Assembly: GCA_019415335.1 (NCBI GenBank)
Contig: DXKH01000047.1
Coordinates: 1 to 30,091, forward strand
Direction: 5' to 3'
Source of the DNA: Citrobacter sp.
Lineage (GTDB): Bacteria; Pseudomonadota; Gammaproteobacteria; Enterobacterales; Enterobacteriaceae
DNA length: 30,091 nt
This document shows positions 1-8,867 of this stretch, in pieces (position 1 is the stretch's first letter; every line of letters begins with the position of its first letter). The notes beneath the pieces were generated by a model, which made no database searches, was not told the DNA's origin, and saw only the letters and a program-made list of their open reading frames with translations. A program made the position numbers and the translations under genes.

Positions 1-429
1 AGCGATACTGTTCGTTTCCGGGTTCATACGCTCGCGGCGTGAACGCGCGGGCGTCCAGTCCAGCGCGCCAATACGCACCAGATAAACCAGACCTGCCAGT
101 AACACAAAAATAAAAATTGCAGCTTCCACAAAGCCTACCCAACCACTTTCGCGGATAGAGGTCGACCATGCGAACAGATACAGCGCTTCAACGTCGAAGA
201 TAACGAAGAACATGGCTACCAGATAAAACTTGGCAGACAGGCGTAAGCGGGCGGTGCCGACCGAGTCGATACCTGATTCAAACGGAGTGTTTTTTGACCT
301 CGCGCGTGCGCGACCGCCTAAAAACCAACCGCCGATAAGCATCAGGCAGCACAGGCCAATGGCAACAATAAGAAAGATAGCGAATGCCCAGTGATGAGCG
401 ATGACTTCAGTGGATGTTGACATACTCAT
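1..429 (-). CDS. nuoA: NADH-quinone oxidoreductase subunit A (partial, 3' end cut)
   Basis: NuoA is a small membrane subunit of respiratory complex I, which oxidises NADH, reduces quinone and pumps protons across the inner membrane. The minus-strand frame gives 143 codons beginning [14 protein letters not shown] and ending NSIA at the window edge. E. coli NuoA is 147 residues, so only about four C-terminal codons and the stop are missing. Three hydrophobic segments are visible (about residues 15–38, 68–90 and 98–118), with the conserved loop FESGIDSVG and the charged FDVEALYLF stretch between them. The ATG at 429 is chosen because the ATG at 440 runs into a stop four codons later. An ATG two codons downstream (423) is possible. 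The rest of the nuo operon should continue to the left of the window. Confidence 0.97.
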   Translation of the reverse strand, partial: MSMSTSTEVIAHHWAFAIFLIVAIGLCCLMLIGGWFLGGRARARSKNTPFESGIDSVGTARLRLSAKFYLVAMFFVIFDVEALYLFAWSTSIRESGWVGFVEAAIFIFVLLAGLVYLVRIGALDWTPARSRRERMNPETNSIA

Positions 430-562
430 TGCTTACTCATCAAAAGTAGCGCCAAATTCTCTGCTCTTTTCGGCAGATGAACGCCACATCGATTCATGGG
501 GAGGAATAAAAAAAACCTTACAATCGCTGTAGAAAATGTTTTAGACAGCCAATTGATGGGGT

Positions 563-592
563 TTTTTACTCCTTTCTATAACCTTTTGTCAA
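563..592 (-). promoter_or_regulatory. candidate sigma-70 promoter for the nuo operon
   Basis: On the minus strand TTGACA (592–587) is followed after 18 bases by TAAAAA (568–563). This is a perfect -35 with a four-of-six -10. It would start transcription near 556 and give a leader of about 125 bases before nuoA. The call rests on motif matching only, and other starts in the spacer are possible. Confidence 0.35.
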
Positions 593-639
593 CTTTAACA
601 AAAGTTTCCTCACATTAATTTACATGATAACAACACCCT

Positions 640-650
640 TAACATTTAAT
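640..650 (-). promoter_or_regulatory. candidate ArcA-binding element upstream of nuoA
   Basis: The minus strand reads ATTAAATGTTA, identical to the last eleven positions of the commonly quoted ArcA consensus GTTAATTAAATGTTA; the first four positions match poorly. ArcA repression of nuo is established in E. coli. The position, about 50 bases upstream of the candidate -35, is plausible for regulation, but the assignment is inference. Confidence 0.35.
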
Positions 651-976
651 GCGCTTTAGCACCGTGCCGATCGATTCACAGGCTAAATGTGGATGTTGTT
701 GAATCGTGTCCGTTGTGAAGTAAGTAGGAAAAAACGCGCCTATTTTGACAGGAATTGATCCAAAAGCCTTCCCCTAAAAGGGAGTATTTTCTTGATCTGT
801 GACACGCTTTTGTTAATCCACCAAAAAAAACAGCAACAATTTCTCTCGTTTTTTAACATGAGAGCGTTACGTTGCAAATTTCGCTTATTTTTTACGCGTT
901 TTTTAATCGCAACGTCTACTCGCTGATTTATGAGGATTTTTACCTTTTCCCTCCTGCCCGTTAAGGATATTAGTAC

Positions 977-1023
977 AAAAAAAGAGCCACTGGATATTTT
1001 TTAATCACCAGTGGCTCTTTTTT
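977..1023 (-). terminator. intrinsic terminator of lrhA
   Basis: The arms AAAAGAGCCACTGG and CCAGTGGCTCTTTT pair perfectly around a 14-base AT-rich loop (994–1007), flanked by A and T runs on both sides. It lies 36 bases beyond the lrhA stop, so it ends lrhA before the nuo promoter region. Confidence 0.88.
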
Positions 1024-1058
1024 ACAATTGCATTTTTCAATGACTTTTTTGTGATCCG

Positions 1059-1997
1059 TTACTCATAGTCCCCTTCGACCAGCACGGAATCATCTCCCCC
1101 TTCCGGGGTAATCGGACTGTACTGCCAGGGATTCTGCCAGGTATCCATTGCCTGATAGATGACCTGCGCCAGATCGTTCTTCGACGCCGGGTCACGGCAG
1201 AGCAGGTATTCGGTGTCCGGCAACGGCGGTAATCCGTCAACCGCTCCCAGTACGCGCAGGTCCGGGCTCATCATTTCTACTGGGCGTGCCGTCACGCCGA
1301 GACCCGCCTTCACCGCCGCACGCACCGCCGGCAGTGTCGACGCAACATAGGCCAGTCGCCAGGGGATGTTCGCCGCATTCAGGGTGGCAAGTACCACATC
1401 ACGGAACGGACTGGGATCATCCAACAACACCAGCGGAACCGGTTCGCCCTTTTGCAGCACATACTCTGCAGCACAGTACCAGTGTGTCGGCGAGGTCCGC
1501 AGCGTCAGGCTCTCAAACGATCCGGGACGGTTGGTGGTGACGATCAGATCCACCTCTTGCGATTTCAGCATGTCGAGCATGAAGGCATTTCGCTTCACTC
1601 TGACATCCAGCGCAAGTTTCGGATAAACCGAGCTAATGCGATTCAGAAGGAAGGGAAGTATCGTATCGGCGGATTCATCAGAAGCCCCAATAGTTAATAC
1701 TCCCTGAAGATTGCTGAACATCAATGATGAGCAGGCCTCATCATTGAAACGTAGGATTTTTCTGGCGTAACCTAAAAGCTGAATGCCGTGTTCAGTCAAC
1801 AGTTTGTTACGACCGTGACGAGCGAAGAGTTCTTTTCCTACGAGTTGCTCGAGGCGCTGCATCTGTTGGCTCACCGCAGACTGAGTACGACACACCGCTG
1901 CAGCCGCTGCTGCAAATGTGTTCAGATCGGCAACAGCAACAAATGTTCTCAGCAGATCGAGGTCGAGGTTAATTATCGGACGATTTGCATTTATCAT
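1059..1997 (-). CDS. lrhA: LysR-type regulator LrhA
   Basis: LrhA is a LysR-family transcription factor that represses flagellar and chemotaxis genes (through flhDC) and type 1 fimbriae, and that affects RpoS levels. The 312-residue product equals the E. coli length. It begins [20 protein letters not shown]. The N-terminal winged helix-turn-helix lies at about residues 12–70 and contains the recognition segment [17 protein letters not shown]. The LysR substrate domain follows from about 95 to 290. The ATG at 1997 gives the family N-terminus. The gene is divergent from alaA across 927 bases and has its own terminator, so it is monocistronic. LrhA autoregulation through its long upstream region is known in E. 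coli. Confidence 0.97.
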   Translation of the reverse strand: MINANRPIINLDLDLLRTFVAVADLNTFAAAAAAVCRTQSAVSQQMQRLEQLVGKELFARHGRNKLLTEHGIQLLGYARKILRFNDEACSSLMFSNLQGVLTIGASDESADTILPFLLNRISSVYPKLALDVRVKRNAFMLDMLKSQEVDLIVTTNRPGSFESLTLRTSPTHWYCAAEYVLQKGEPVPLVLLDDPSPFRDVVLATLNAANIPWRLAYVASTLPAVRAAVKAGLGVTARPVEMMSPDLRVLGAVDGLPPLPDTEYLLCRDPASKNDLAQVIYQAMDTWQNPWQYSPITPEGGDDSVLVEGDYE

Positions 1998-2924
1998 AAT
2001 TTTTCACTTACTGGCGGCTCATACTGAGCTTGTTAATGCTGTGCATACAATATCAAGCAATTCCGTTTGTAATGCGCTTCCTTAGCAGAGTCACCCGCTG
2101 GCAGCAGGTGAAAGTAAATAGGTATATCATGTGACTGGCGAAACGCTACTCTCTTTCTTACGTAATAATACCTTACGCGTTCGCTCAGGTTATTTCGTTA
2201 AAAACGGGCTGACCTAAAAGCGTATGCAAATTTCTGCCATTGCCTGGATGTAAAACGTGTAAATGTAAAGAATGGAACTGAGCATACATCAACGATAAAT
2301 AAGCATACATGGCAGTATGTTAGCCATAAAACCCCATCGGGGATATTAACAAATCATGCAACTACAGGTCATTTCCTCAAGCGTATCTTAACCTAAAACC
2401 TTTTTATTTATAAGTCTTAATGCGAATAATCTGATGCAAAGTTTTGTTATGTTTTTCAAACCAGGCCGCTATTATTCACGGCTTCCGTAAAGCCTTTTTA
2501 ATTATTAAATAATAATTAATGAGATTCCAGGTCATTCATAAATCCTGCTTAACATTAGATTTACACCACCAGGGTTCCCGTACATCCCGATAACACAGCT
2601 GGCGGTTAATCTTTCAGTATTTACGAATTATTAAATGACGTAAGAATCTTCCCCGAAATTTCGTAAGCGCAGCACCTTTTCCAGGCAAGAGAATCAGCCA
2701 CCCTACAATGATATCATTGAAATATCATGCTATAAAAATCAAGTATTACTGATTTTATATCTATAAACACTATAAAAAACCAGTTAATAACAGCACAATA
2801 GCACTTCACGATTCAGCAAAATCTTCTTCTGCAAAGCCTTCAAAACGACCCGCCGTGAGAGTACATTGTTTCAAACTGACTTCCACGGCAGGAAGTGGTG
2901 ATAACAGCATAAAGGTCAAGGTTC
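1998..2924. other. lrhA/alaA divergent spacer (long lrhA leader and alaA upstream region)
   Basis: This 927-base AT-rich stretch has no credible gene. In E. coli the lrhA mRNA has a leader of several hundred bases, a target of post-transcriptional control by the small RNA RprA, so much of the left part is probably transcribed leader. Visible structure: repeated GCATACAT motifs at 2282–2320, a short CCCC-ATC-GGGG hairpin at 2332–2342, a possible lrhA promoter at about 2350–2380 on the minus strand (TTGAGG, 16 bases, CATGAT), and an ACTTCC/GGAAGT inverted repeat (2879–2896) just ahead of alaA. I could not choose an alaA promoter with confidence; the region 2690–2800 is very AT-rich. Confidence 0.6.
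2282..2320. promoter_or_regulatory. repeated GCATACAT operator-like motifs upstream of lrhA
   Basis: GCATACAT occurs at 2282–2289 and again at 2303–2310, 21 bases apart (two helical turns on the same face). The second copy forms a dyad with GTATG (CATAC–six bases–GTATG, 2304–2319). A related GTGCATACAA lies at 2041–2050. The pattern looks like a binding site for a dimeric regulator, possibly LrhA itself, but the spacing is one base short of the classic LysR T-N11-A box. Confidence 0.35.
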
Positions 2925-4142
2925 ATGTCCCCCATTGAGAAATCCAGCAAATTAGATAACGTCTGTTATGACATCCGCGGTCCTGTTCTGAAGGAAGCGA
3001 AACGCCTTGAAGAAGAAGGCAATAAGGTCCTGAAACTGAACATTGGTAACCCCGCCCCCTTTGGCTTTGATGCCCCTGATGAAATTCTGGTGGACGTCAT
3101 TCGCAATTTGCCTACCGCACAGGGTTATTCCGATTCAAAAGGCCTCTATTCCGCACGCAAAGCCATCATGCAACATTATCAGGCGCGTGGCATGCGTGAC
3201 GTCACCGTTGAAGATATCTATATCGGCAATGGCGTTTCGGAGTTAATTGTGCAGGCGATGCAGGCATTGCTGAACAGTGGGGACGAGATGCTGGTGCCTG
3301 CGCCGGATTATCCGCTGTGGACGGCGGCCGTTGCGCTCTCCGGCGGCAATGCGGTGCATTACCTGTGCGATGAGTCGTCCGACTGGTTCCCGGACCTCGA
3401 TGACATCCGCGCAAAAATCACGCCGCGAACCCGTGGGATCGTCATTATTAACCCGAACAACCCGACCGGTGCGGTTTATTCCAAAGAGTTGTTGATGGAG
3501 ATCGTCGAGATCGCGCGGCAGAATGATCTCATCATTTTTGCCGATGAGATCTACGATAAGATCCTGTATGACGACGCCGAGCACCATTCCATCGCCGCGA
3601 TGGCACCTGATCTACTGACCGTTACCTTTAACGGTCTCTCCAAAACCTATCGCGTAGCCGGATTCCGTCAGGGCTGGATGGTTCTCAATGGTCCGAAGAA
3701 GCATGCGAAAGGCTATATCGAAGGGCTGGAGATGCTGGCATCGATGCGTCTTTGCGCCAACGTGCCGGCGCAACATGCTATTCAGACGGCGCTGGGCGGC
3801 TACCAGAGCATCAGTGAATTCATCATGCCGGGTGGACGTCTGTATGAGCAGCGCAATCGTGCCTGGGAATTGATCAACGATATTCCGGGCGTCTCCTGCG
3901 TGAAGCCGCGCGGTGCGCTGTATATGTTCCCGAAAATTGACGCCAAACGCTTCAATATTCACGACGACCAGAAAATGGTGCTCGATTTCCTGTTACAAGA
4001 AAAAGTCCTGCTGGTTCAGGGAACTGCGTTTAACTGGCCGTGGCCGGATCATGTACGTATCGTCACCCTGCCCCGCATTGACGACATTGAAATGTCGTTG
4101 AGCAAGTTTGAACGTTTCCTGTCGGGATATCACCAGCTTTAA
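2925..4142 (+). CDS. alaA: glutamate–pyruvate aminotransferase AlaA
   Basis: AlaA is a PLP-dependent class I aminotransferase that makes alanine from pyruvate with glutamate as donor; it is one of the main alanine-forming enzymes of E. coli. The product is 405 residues, the E. coli length. The class I landmarks are present: NPNNPTG at 176–182, DEIY at 207–210 (the Asp contacts the PLP ring nitrogen), and the Schiff-base lysine K240 in NGLSKTYR, followed by the phosphate-binding arginine region GFRQGW. The ATG at 2925 has AAGG about nine bases upstream. A strong hairpin (4152–4194) follows the stop, and yfbR is co-oriented 131 bases downstream. The older name is yfbQ. Confidence 0.97.
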   Translation: MSPIEKSSKLDNVCYDIRGPVLKEAKRLEEEGNKVLKLNIGNPAPFGFDAPDEILVDVIRNLPTAQGYSDSKGLYSARKAIMQHYQARGMRDVTVEDIYIGNGVSELIVQAMQALLNSGDEMLVPAPDYPLWTAAVALSGGNAVHYLCDESSDWFPDLDDIRAKITPRTRGIVIINPNNPTGAVYSKELLMEIVEIARQNDLIIFADEIYDKILYDDAEHHSIAAMAPDLLTVTFNGLSKTYRVAGFRQGWMVLNGPKKHAKGYIEGLEMLASMRLCANVPAQHAIQTALGGYQSISEFIMPGGRLYEQRNRAWELINDIPGVSCVKPRGALYMFPKIDAKRFNIHDDQKMVLDFLLQEKVLLVQGTAFNWPWPDHVRIVTLPRIDDIEMSLSKFERFLSGYHQL

Positions 4143-4149
4143 CCGAAAA

Positions 4150-4206
4150 TGCGTTGCAGGACAAAACCACCTATGGTGTTTTTGTCCTGCAACGTGAAGT
4201 ATGACG
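4150..4206. repeat. long hairpin, possible shrunken copy of the ackA–pta palindromic repeat
   Basis: Arms CGTTGCAGGACAAAA (4152–4166) and TTTTGTCCTGCAACG (4180–4194) pair perfectly, and after one mismatch CACC/GGTG extend the stem to a TAT loop. No U-run follows, so it is not a standard intrinsic terminator, although it may protect the alaA mRNA end. The left arm shares GTTGCAGGA, and the right flank TGCAAC-x-TGAAGTATGACG-x-G, with the ends of the element at about 10093–10207. That points to common descent with loss of the middle. Confidence 0.55.
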
Positions 4207-4273
4207 AGTATTTGCATCCAGTGGCCTTCTCTGCGCACAATGACCTCCAGGTTGTTATCATGAAAAGGTCACT

Positions 4274-4873
4274 ATGAAGCAGAGCCATTTTTTTGCCCAC
4301 CTCTCCCGCCTCAAACTCATTAACCGCTGGCCTTTAATGCGCAATGTGCGTACAGAAAACGTCTCTGAGCACAGCCTCCAGGTCGCGATGGTGGCCCATG
4401 CGCTGGCGGCAATCAAAAACCGTAAATTTGTAGGACAGGTTAATGCCGAGCGTATTGCGTTACTGGCGATGTATCACGATGCGTCAGAAGTACTGACCGG
4501 GGATCTGCCCACGCCGGTGAAATATTTCAATTCACAAATTGCCCAGGAATATAAGGCTATTGAGAAAATCGCTCAGCAGAAACTGGTCGATATGGTGCCC
4601 GATGATCTGCGGGATATTTTTGCCCCGTTGATTGATGAGCATGCATATAGCGAAGAAGAGAAATCGATCGTGAAACAGGCCGATGCGCTATGTGCATATC
4701 TGAAGTGTCTGGAAGAGTTGTCGGCAGGAAATAATGAATTCCTGTTGGCGAAGTCGCGACTGGAAAAAACGCTGGAGTCACGCCGGAGTCCGGAGATGGA
4801 TTATTTTATGGAGATCTTCGTCCCCAGCTTCCATCTGTCTCTCGATGAAATTAGCCAGGATTCTCCGCTGTAA
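4274..4873 (+). CDS. yfbR: 5'-deoxynucleotidase YfbR
   Basis: YfbR is an HD-domain phosphohydrolase that dephosphorylates deoxyribonucleoside 5'-monophosphates and takes part in pyrimidine deoxynucleotide turnover. The 199-residue product matches the E. coli length. The metal ligands of the HD fold are visible: H33 in SEHSLQV, H68–D69 in YHDASE, and D137 in KQADALCAY. Start ATG 4274 has AAGG about five bases upstream. The gene lies behind alaA and converges on yfbS, with a REP hairpin in the 42-base gap. Cytoplasmic, no signal sequence. Confidence 0.96.
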   Translation: MKQSHFFAHLSRLKLINRWPLMRNVRTENVSEHSLQVAMVAHALAAIKNRKFVGQVNAERIALLAMYHDASEVLTGDLPTPVKYFNSQIAQEYKAIEKIAQQKLVDMVPDDLRDIFAPLIDEHAYSEEEKSIVKQADALCAYLKCLEELSAGNNEFLLAKSRLEKTLESRRSPEMDYFMEIFVPSFHLSLDEISQDSPL

Positions 4874-4877
4874 CGGC

Positions 4878-4908
4878 TTGCCGGATGGACATCAACGCCA
4901 TCCGGCAA
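4878..4908. repeat. REP element between yfbR and yfbS
   Basis: TTGCCGGATGG (4878–4888) and CCATCCGGCAA (4898–4908) form an 11-bp perfect stem around a nine-base loop, the classic repetitive extragenic palindrome sequence. It sits between convergent genes, where such elements typically protect mRNA 3' ends. Confidence 0.85.
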
Positions 4909-4915
4909 CGCAACA

Positions 4916-6748
4916 TTAAAACGGAAATAACATCGGGATCATCACCACGCATACCACCATCACGATAATGGTGAACGGCACGCCCAGCTTTAAAAAATCA
5001 CTAAAACTGTAATTTCCCGGCCCCAACACCAGCGTATTGACCGGTGACGAAACCGGCGTCATAAAGGCCGCCGACGCTGCCATCGCGATCACCATCGCAA
5101 ACGGATAGGGGGAAACGCCCATCGACTTCGCCGCCGCCAGCGCAATCGGCGCCATTAACACCGCCGTCGCGGTGTTTGAGATAAACAGGCCAATGGTTGC
5201 GCACAGTACAAACAAACAGCCCAACATCATGTACGGGCCATAGCCGCCTCCCACGTCCATCAACCCTTTCACTACCAGATCCACGCCGCCGGTCTTTTGC
5301 AGCGCCAGCGCAAAGGGCATCATGCCGACGATCAAAATGATGCTTGGCCAGTGAATGGCTTTATAGGCGCTTTCGGCGTCAATGCAGCGAAATTTCCCCA
5401 TCAGCAGACAGGCAATAATTGCTGCGACGGGATTAGGAATTTCGTCAGTCAGCATCAGCGCGACCATCAGAACCAGACAGAAAATAGCATGTGGAGCCTG
5501 ACTATGCGCCGGAGAAGCCTCGCTCGCCTCTTCCGGCAGGTTAAGCGCGACAAAATCTCTCCCCTGCTTCGCCAACATACCGATCAACTTCCAGTTACCG
5601 ACGACCAGGATAATATCGCCCATCAGCAGCGGTTCATCGGCAAGCGAACCTTCGATCGCCACACCGTCGCGTTTCAGGCCGACCACGTTCAGCCCGTAGC
5701 GGGTACGAAAACCAATTTCCCGCACCGACTTGCCAATCAGCTCCGATTCCGGGATCAGAGAGATTTCCGCCATCCCCACATCCAACGCCTGGTCAGAGAA
5801 ATATTCTCCGCGCAACACCATCGGTTCCAGCAGTTGCTCGCTACAGAATTCACGGAGATCGACATCAGCGGCTGACATATCAATCAGTAACACGTCGCGA
5901 GCACGAAACTCCGAAACCCCGTTTACGTTCACAATCACCCGCCGAAAACGCCGCCAGCGTTCGACACCGATCACGTTGGCCCCGTAGCGCTCACGCAGTT
6001 TGAGATCGTCAAGACGCTGGCCGATCATCGGCGAGCCCGGACGAATCGCCAGTCGACGCGCCCGCCCGGTCAGACGGTATTCTTTGATCAGATCGCGGAA
6101 GGTGCGGCGCTTCCAGCCATCCCGCTGCTGCTGCGGATCGTCGCCTTTGAGCATAAAACGCATCAACAACATATAGATAATGCCCAGCACCAGCACGACG
6201 AGGCCAATAGGCGTAACGCTAAAGAAGCTAAAACCGGCATGACCCTCGCGTAGCAATTCACTGTTAACAACCAGGTTTGGCGGGGTGGCCACCAGCGTCA
6301 TCATGCCACTGATAAGGCCGGCGAAACTGAGCGGCATCATCAGGCGCGACGGCGACGTTTGCATACGCATCGAAACGCTGAGTACCACGGGGATAAAGAT
6401 CGCGACAACGCCGGTTGAACTCATGAACGCACCCAGTCCGGCAACGGTTAGCATTAGCAGGACCAGCATCTTGATTTCGCTACTGCCCGCCATTTTCACC
6501 AGCCAGGTGCCCATGACGGTCGCCACGCCGGTGCGCACCAGCCCGTCGCCGATGATAAACAGCGCGGCAATCAACACCACGTTAGGGTCGCTGAAACCAG
6601 AGAAGGCTTCGGTGATGCTCAATGTTCCACTCAGAACAAAGGCTACGATGACCAACAGAGCTACCGCGTCCATACGCACTCTGCCCGTCGCAAACAAAAT
6701 AACGGCAATCGCCAACAGCGAGAGAACCCAGATCAATTCACCGTTCAC
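4916..6748 (-). CDS. yfbS: SLC13/DASS-type transporter with two RCK_C domains, YfbS
   Basis: A predicted inner-membrane carrier of the divalent anion:Na+ symporter superfamily, 610 residues as in E. coli; the substrate is not established. The N-terminal half (about 1–200) has hydrophobic helices, including [15 protein letters not shown] and [14 protein letters not shown]. The middle carries two TrkA-C/RCK_C-like regulatory domains (about 218–275 and 315–375, [11 protein letters not shown]). The C-terminal half (about 415–610) has more helices with [13 protein letters not shown] and [15 protein letters not shown], the twin signature loops of this superfamily. The start is GTG at 6748, with AAGGA and AGG upstream; no nearby ATG gives the family N-terminus. 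It lies behind hxpA, separated by a strong terminator, so it probably has its own promoter. Confidence 0.9.
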   Translation of the reverse strand: MNGELIWVLSLLAIAVILFATGRVRMDAVALLVIVAFVLSGTLSITEAFSGFSDPNVVLIAALFIIGDGLVRTGVATVMGTWLVKMAGSSEIKMLVLLMLTVAGLGAFMSSTGVVAIFIPVVLSVSMRMQTSPSRLMMPLSFAGLISGMMTLVATPPNLVVNSELLREGHAGFSFFSVTPIGLVVLVLGIIYMLLMRFMLKGDDPQQQRDGWKRRTFRDLIKEYRLTGRARRLAIRPGSPMIGQRLDDLKLRERYGANVIGVERWRRFRRVIVNVNGVSEFRARDVLLIDMSAADVDLREFCSEQLLEPMVLRGEYFSDQALDVGMAEISLIPESELIGKSVREIGFRTRYGLNVVGLKRDGVAIEGSLADEPLLMGDIILVVGNWKLIGMLAKQGRDFVALNLPEEASEASPAHSQAPHAIFCLVLMVALMLTDEIPNPVAAIIACLLMGKFRCIDAESAYKAIHWPSIILIVGMMPFALALQKTGGVDLVVKGLMDVGGGYGPYMMLGCLFVLCATIGLFISNTATAVLMAPIALAAAKSMGVSPYPFAMVIAMAASAAFMTPVSSPVNTLVLGPGNYSFSDFLKLGVPFTIIVMVVCVVMIPMLFPF

Positions 6749-6789
6749 AACCTATCCTTGTCAGATGAGAAGATGGAATGATTCTGCCA

Positions 6790-6815
6790 TAAAAAAGCCC
6801 CGACTTGTCGGGGCT
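6790..6815 (-). terminator. intrinsic terminator after hxpA
   Basis: AGCCCCGAC (6796–6804) and GTCGGGGCT (6807–6815) form a nine-bp GC-rich stem. On the minus strand a run of six T follows (complement of 6790–6795). It lies about ten bases beyond the hxpA stop and separates hxpA from yfbS. Confidence 0.92.
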
Positions 6816-6824
6816 AAATCATGT

Positions 6825-7484
6825 TCAGGTATTTCTTAATACGACCACATCACCGTTCGGTTGTTTGGTCACCGAAAGCTGCTCCAGACTGGTCAGGGCG
6901 AAATCGACCTCATCCAGACGAGGTGTGTCCGCCGGGGCATTCACCGCGACGACATGGCAGCCTGCGGCCAATCCCGAGAGCACGCCCGCAGGGGCATCCT
7001 CCACCACCACACATTCATGCGGTGCTAACCCCAGCAACTGCGCCCCTAACAGGTAGGCATCCGGTTCAGGCTTACCACGTTTGACTCGCTCTGCGGTGAC
7101 GAAAACCTCCGGAGCCGGCAGGTTGGCCACCTGGTGACGCGCACGCGCGACCGGCATTGACCCTGATGTCACAATCGCCCATGGGATCCCGGTCTTGTTC
7201 AGATGATTGAGCAGCGCAACCGCACCGGGCAGCGCAGTGATACCCGCCGTTTCTGTCGCTTCAATTTGCTCCAGACGGGTAAACTCAGCAGCGATCTCCG
7301 CCTCAGGCTTGCCCGCCATAAAATGGCGCAAAGAGGTGATAGCCTGCTTGCCATGAACAAAACTCAACACCTCGTCATGCGTCAGCCCAAAACGATCGGC
7401 CCAGTTACACCATGCGCGTTCCACTGCGGGTAAAGAGTCAACCAGCGTTCCATCCAGGTCAAACAGAAAGCCCTTGCACTGCAC
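6825..7484 (-). CDS. hxpA: HAD-family sugar phosphatase (HxpA/YfbT)
   Basis: A haloacid dehalogenase-type phosphatase; the E. coli protein (YfbT/HxpA) dephosphorylates sugar phosphates. I place the start at GTG 7484: it aligns with the E. coli N-terminus (M-x-CKGFLFDLDGTLVDS) and has AGGAGG five bases upstream, giving 219 residues. An ATG at 7502 would overlap yfbU and has no ribosome-binding site. HAD motif I is FDLDGT (nucleophile D9, acid D11), motif II VTSGS, motif III the lysine in KRGKPEPDAY, and motif IV VVVEDAPAG. The cap domain lies between motifs I and II. The Shine–Dalgarno overlaps the yfbU stop codon (TGAGGAGG), so the two genes are probably translationally coupled. Confidence 0.92.
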   Translation of the reverse strand: MQCKGFLFDLDGTLVDSLPAVERAWCNWADRFGLTHDEVLSFVHGKQAITSLRHFMAGKPEAEIAAEFTRLEQIEATETAGITALPGAVALLNHLNKTGIPWAIVTSGSMPVARARHQVANLPAPEVFVTAERVKRGKPEPDAYLLGAQLLGLAPHECVVVEDAPAGVLSGLAAGCHVVAVNAPADTPRLDEVDFALTSLEQLSVTKQPNGDVVVLRNT

Positions 7485-7494
7485 GTTCACCTCC

Positions 7495-8050
<556 letters not shown>

Positions 8051-8072
8051 TATATGCGTAATCTGGGGTCAA

Positions 8073-8528
8073 TTACAAATCATCAAGGAAAGTTTTATCC
8101 AGTTGTTTGAAGGCACGCTTAAGCGTGTCAGCTAACGCCTGGTAATCCGGCTTCCCTTCAACTGGCGAGAGCGCTTGCCCGGCTTCCTGTAATTTGCCTC
8201 TGACTTCATAGAACCAGTTCAGGATAGAGGGGGGGAGTGGCGTGACGGAACGTTTTCCTAACCACCACAGTCCCTGCATCGGCAGGCTGAGCGCGAACAA
8301 CGCGGTGGCGACGGCAGGCCCTAACTGACCGCCTAGTGCTATCTGCCAGCACAGGGTAAAGATGGCGATTGGCGGCATAAAGCGGATCGCGTAACGCGTC
8401 ATCCGTATCACGCGGTTCTCAACAAAGACGGGCGCAAGGCGTTTTTCCATGGGCCACGTCTTTGAATAATGCTGCCCCCGACGAAAAAGGCTGAAAAAAT
8501 TTACGGAGCGATGATCCGGCGTCGACAT
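8073..8528 (-). CDS. yfbV: UPF0208 inner-membrane protein YfbV
   Basis: A 151-residue inner-membrane protein, the same length as in E. coli, where it is reported to help insulate the Ter macrodomain from the flanking chromosome. Two hydrophobic segments are visible at about residues 45–67 ([20 protein letters not shown]) and 70–92 ([21 protein letters not shown]). They are followed by a cytoplasmic helical tail ([28 protein letters not shown]). ATG 8528 gives the family N-terminus [21 protein letters not shown]. The gene is divergent from ackA across 339 bases. Confidence 0.95.
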   Translation of the reverse strand: MSTPDHRSVNFFSLFRRGQHYSKTWPMEKRLAPVFVENRVIRMTRYAIRFMPPIAIFTLCWQIALGGQLGPAVATALFALSLPMQGLWWLGKRSVTPLPPSILNWFYEVRGKLQEAGQALSPVEGKPDYQALADTLKRAFKQLDKTFLDDL

Positions 8529-8867
8529 GGCTTACCTCAACTTCACATATAAAAATTCAAATATTTGTGCAAAACAACAACTATGTGGGACAACGTTCAA
8601 AACATTTTGTCATTGATACCCACTATCGGGTATCCTGTAGCGGCCTGTAAATGGCCTGTAGTCCAAAATCATTGAGTCGTCAAATTTACATATAGTATGC
8701 CATTGGCTGAAAAATACGCAAAATGGCATAGACTCAAAGGTATTTCTTCCATCATGCCAAAAAAGACAACTGCGCATGATGTTAATCATAAATGTCAGTG
8801 TCACACTGCGCTACGCTTTATGGCTCCCTGACGTTTTTTTAGCCACGTATCAATAATAGGTACTTCC
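8529..8867. other. yfbV/ackA divergent promoter region
   Basis: This 339-base non-coding region must contain the promoters of yfbV and ackA–pta. Visible structure: an inverted repeat GATACCC/GGGTATC (8615–8634) with a six-base loop, and an FNR-like dyad (8776–8789). I could not identify a convincing -10/-35 pair for either gene by eye. Confidence 0.6.
8776..8789. promoter_or_regulatory. candidate FNR site upstream of ackA
   Basis: ATGAT-GTTA-ATCAT is a perfect dyad that matches the FNR consensus TTGAT-N4-ATCAA at eight of ten defined positions. It is centred 85 bases before the ackA start. A class II site would put the transcript start near 8824. The same stretch, GTTAATCATAAATG, also resembles an ArcA box. 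Control of ackA–pta by oxygen-responsive regulators has been reported in E. coli; binding at this site is inference. Confidence 0.4.

Larger units (their letters stand above)
430..1058. other. nuoA upstream region / lrhA–nuoA spacer
   Basis: This 629-base non-coding stretch lies between two minus-strand genes. It holds the lrhA terminator (977–1023), a candidate nuo promoter (563–592) and an ArcA-like element (640–650). The remainder is AT-rich with no open frame that I would call a gene. Long regulated leaders in front of nuo are known in enterobacteria, where ArcA, NarL and FNR act, so the length fits a heavily regulated promoter region. I see no structured RNA that I can name. Confidence 0.7.

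Noticed and set aside
1998..2924. An unannotated gene in the long lrhA–alaA spacer
   Set aside because: The only open frames are very short or extend out of lrhA on the wrong strand. The region is AT-rich and fits a long leader and promoter area.
5297..5875. 192-residue plus-strand frame inside yfbS
   Set aside because: Antisense to a well-conserved transporter; His/Gln/Arg-rich with no family resemblance.
8615..8634. GATACCC/GGGTATC inverted repeat as a terminator
   Set aside because: It has no T-run on either strand and lies in a divergent promoter region, so an operator or chance palindrome is more likely.
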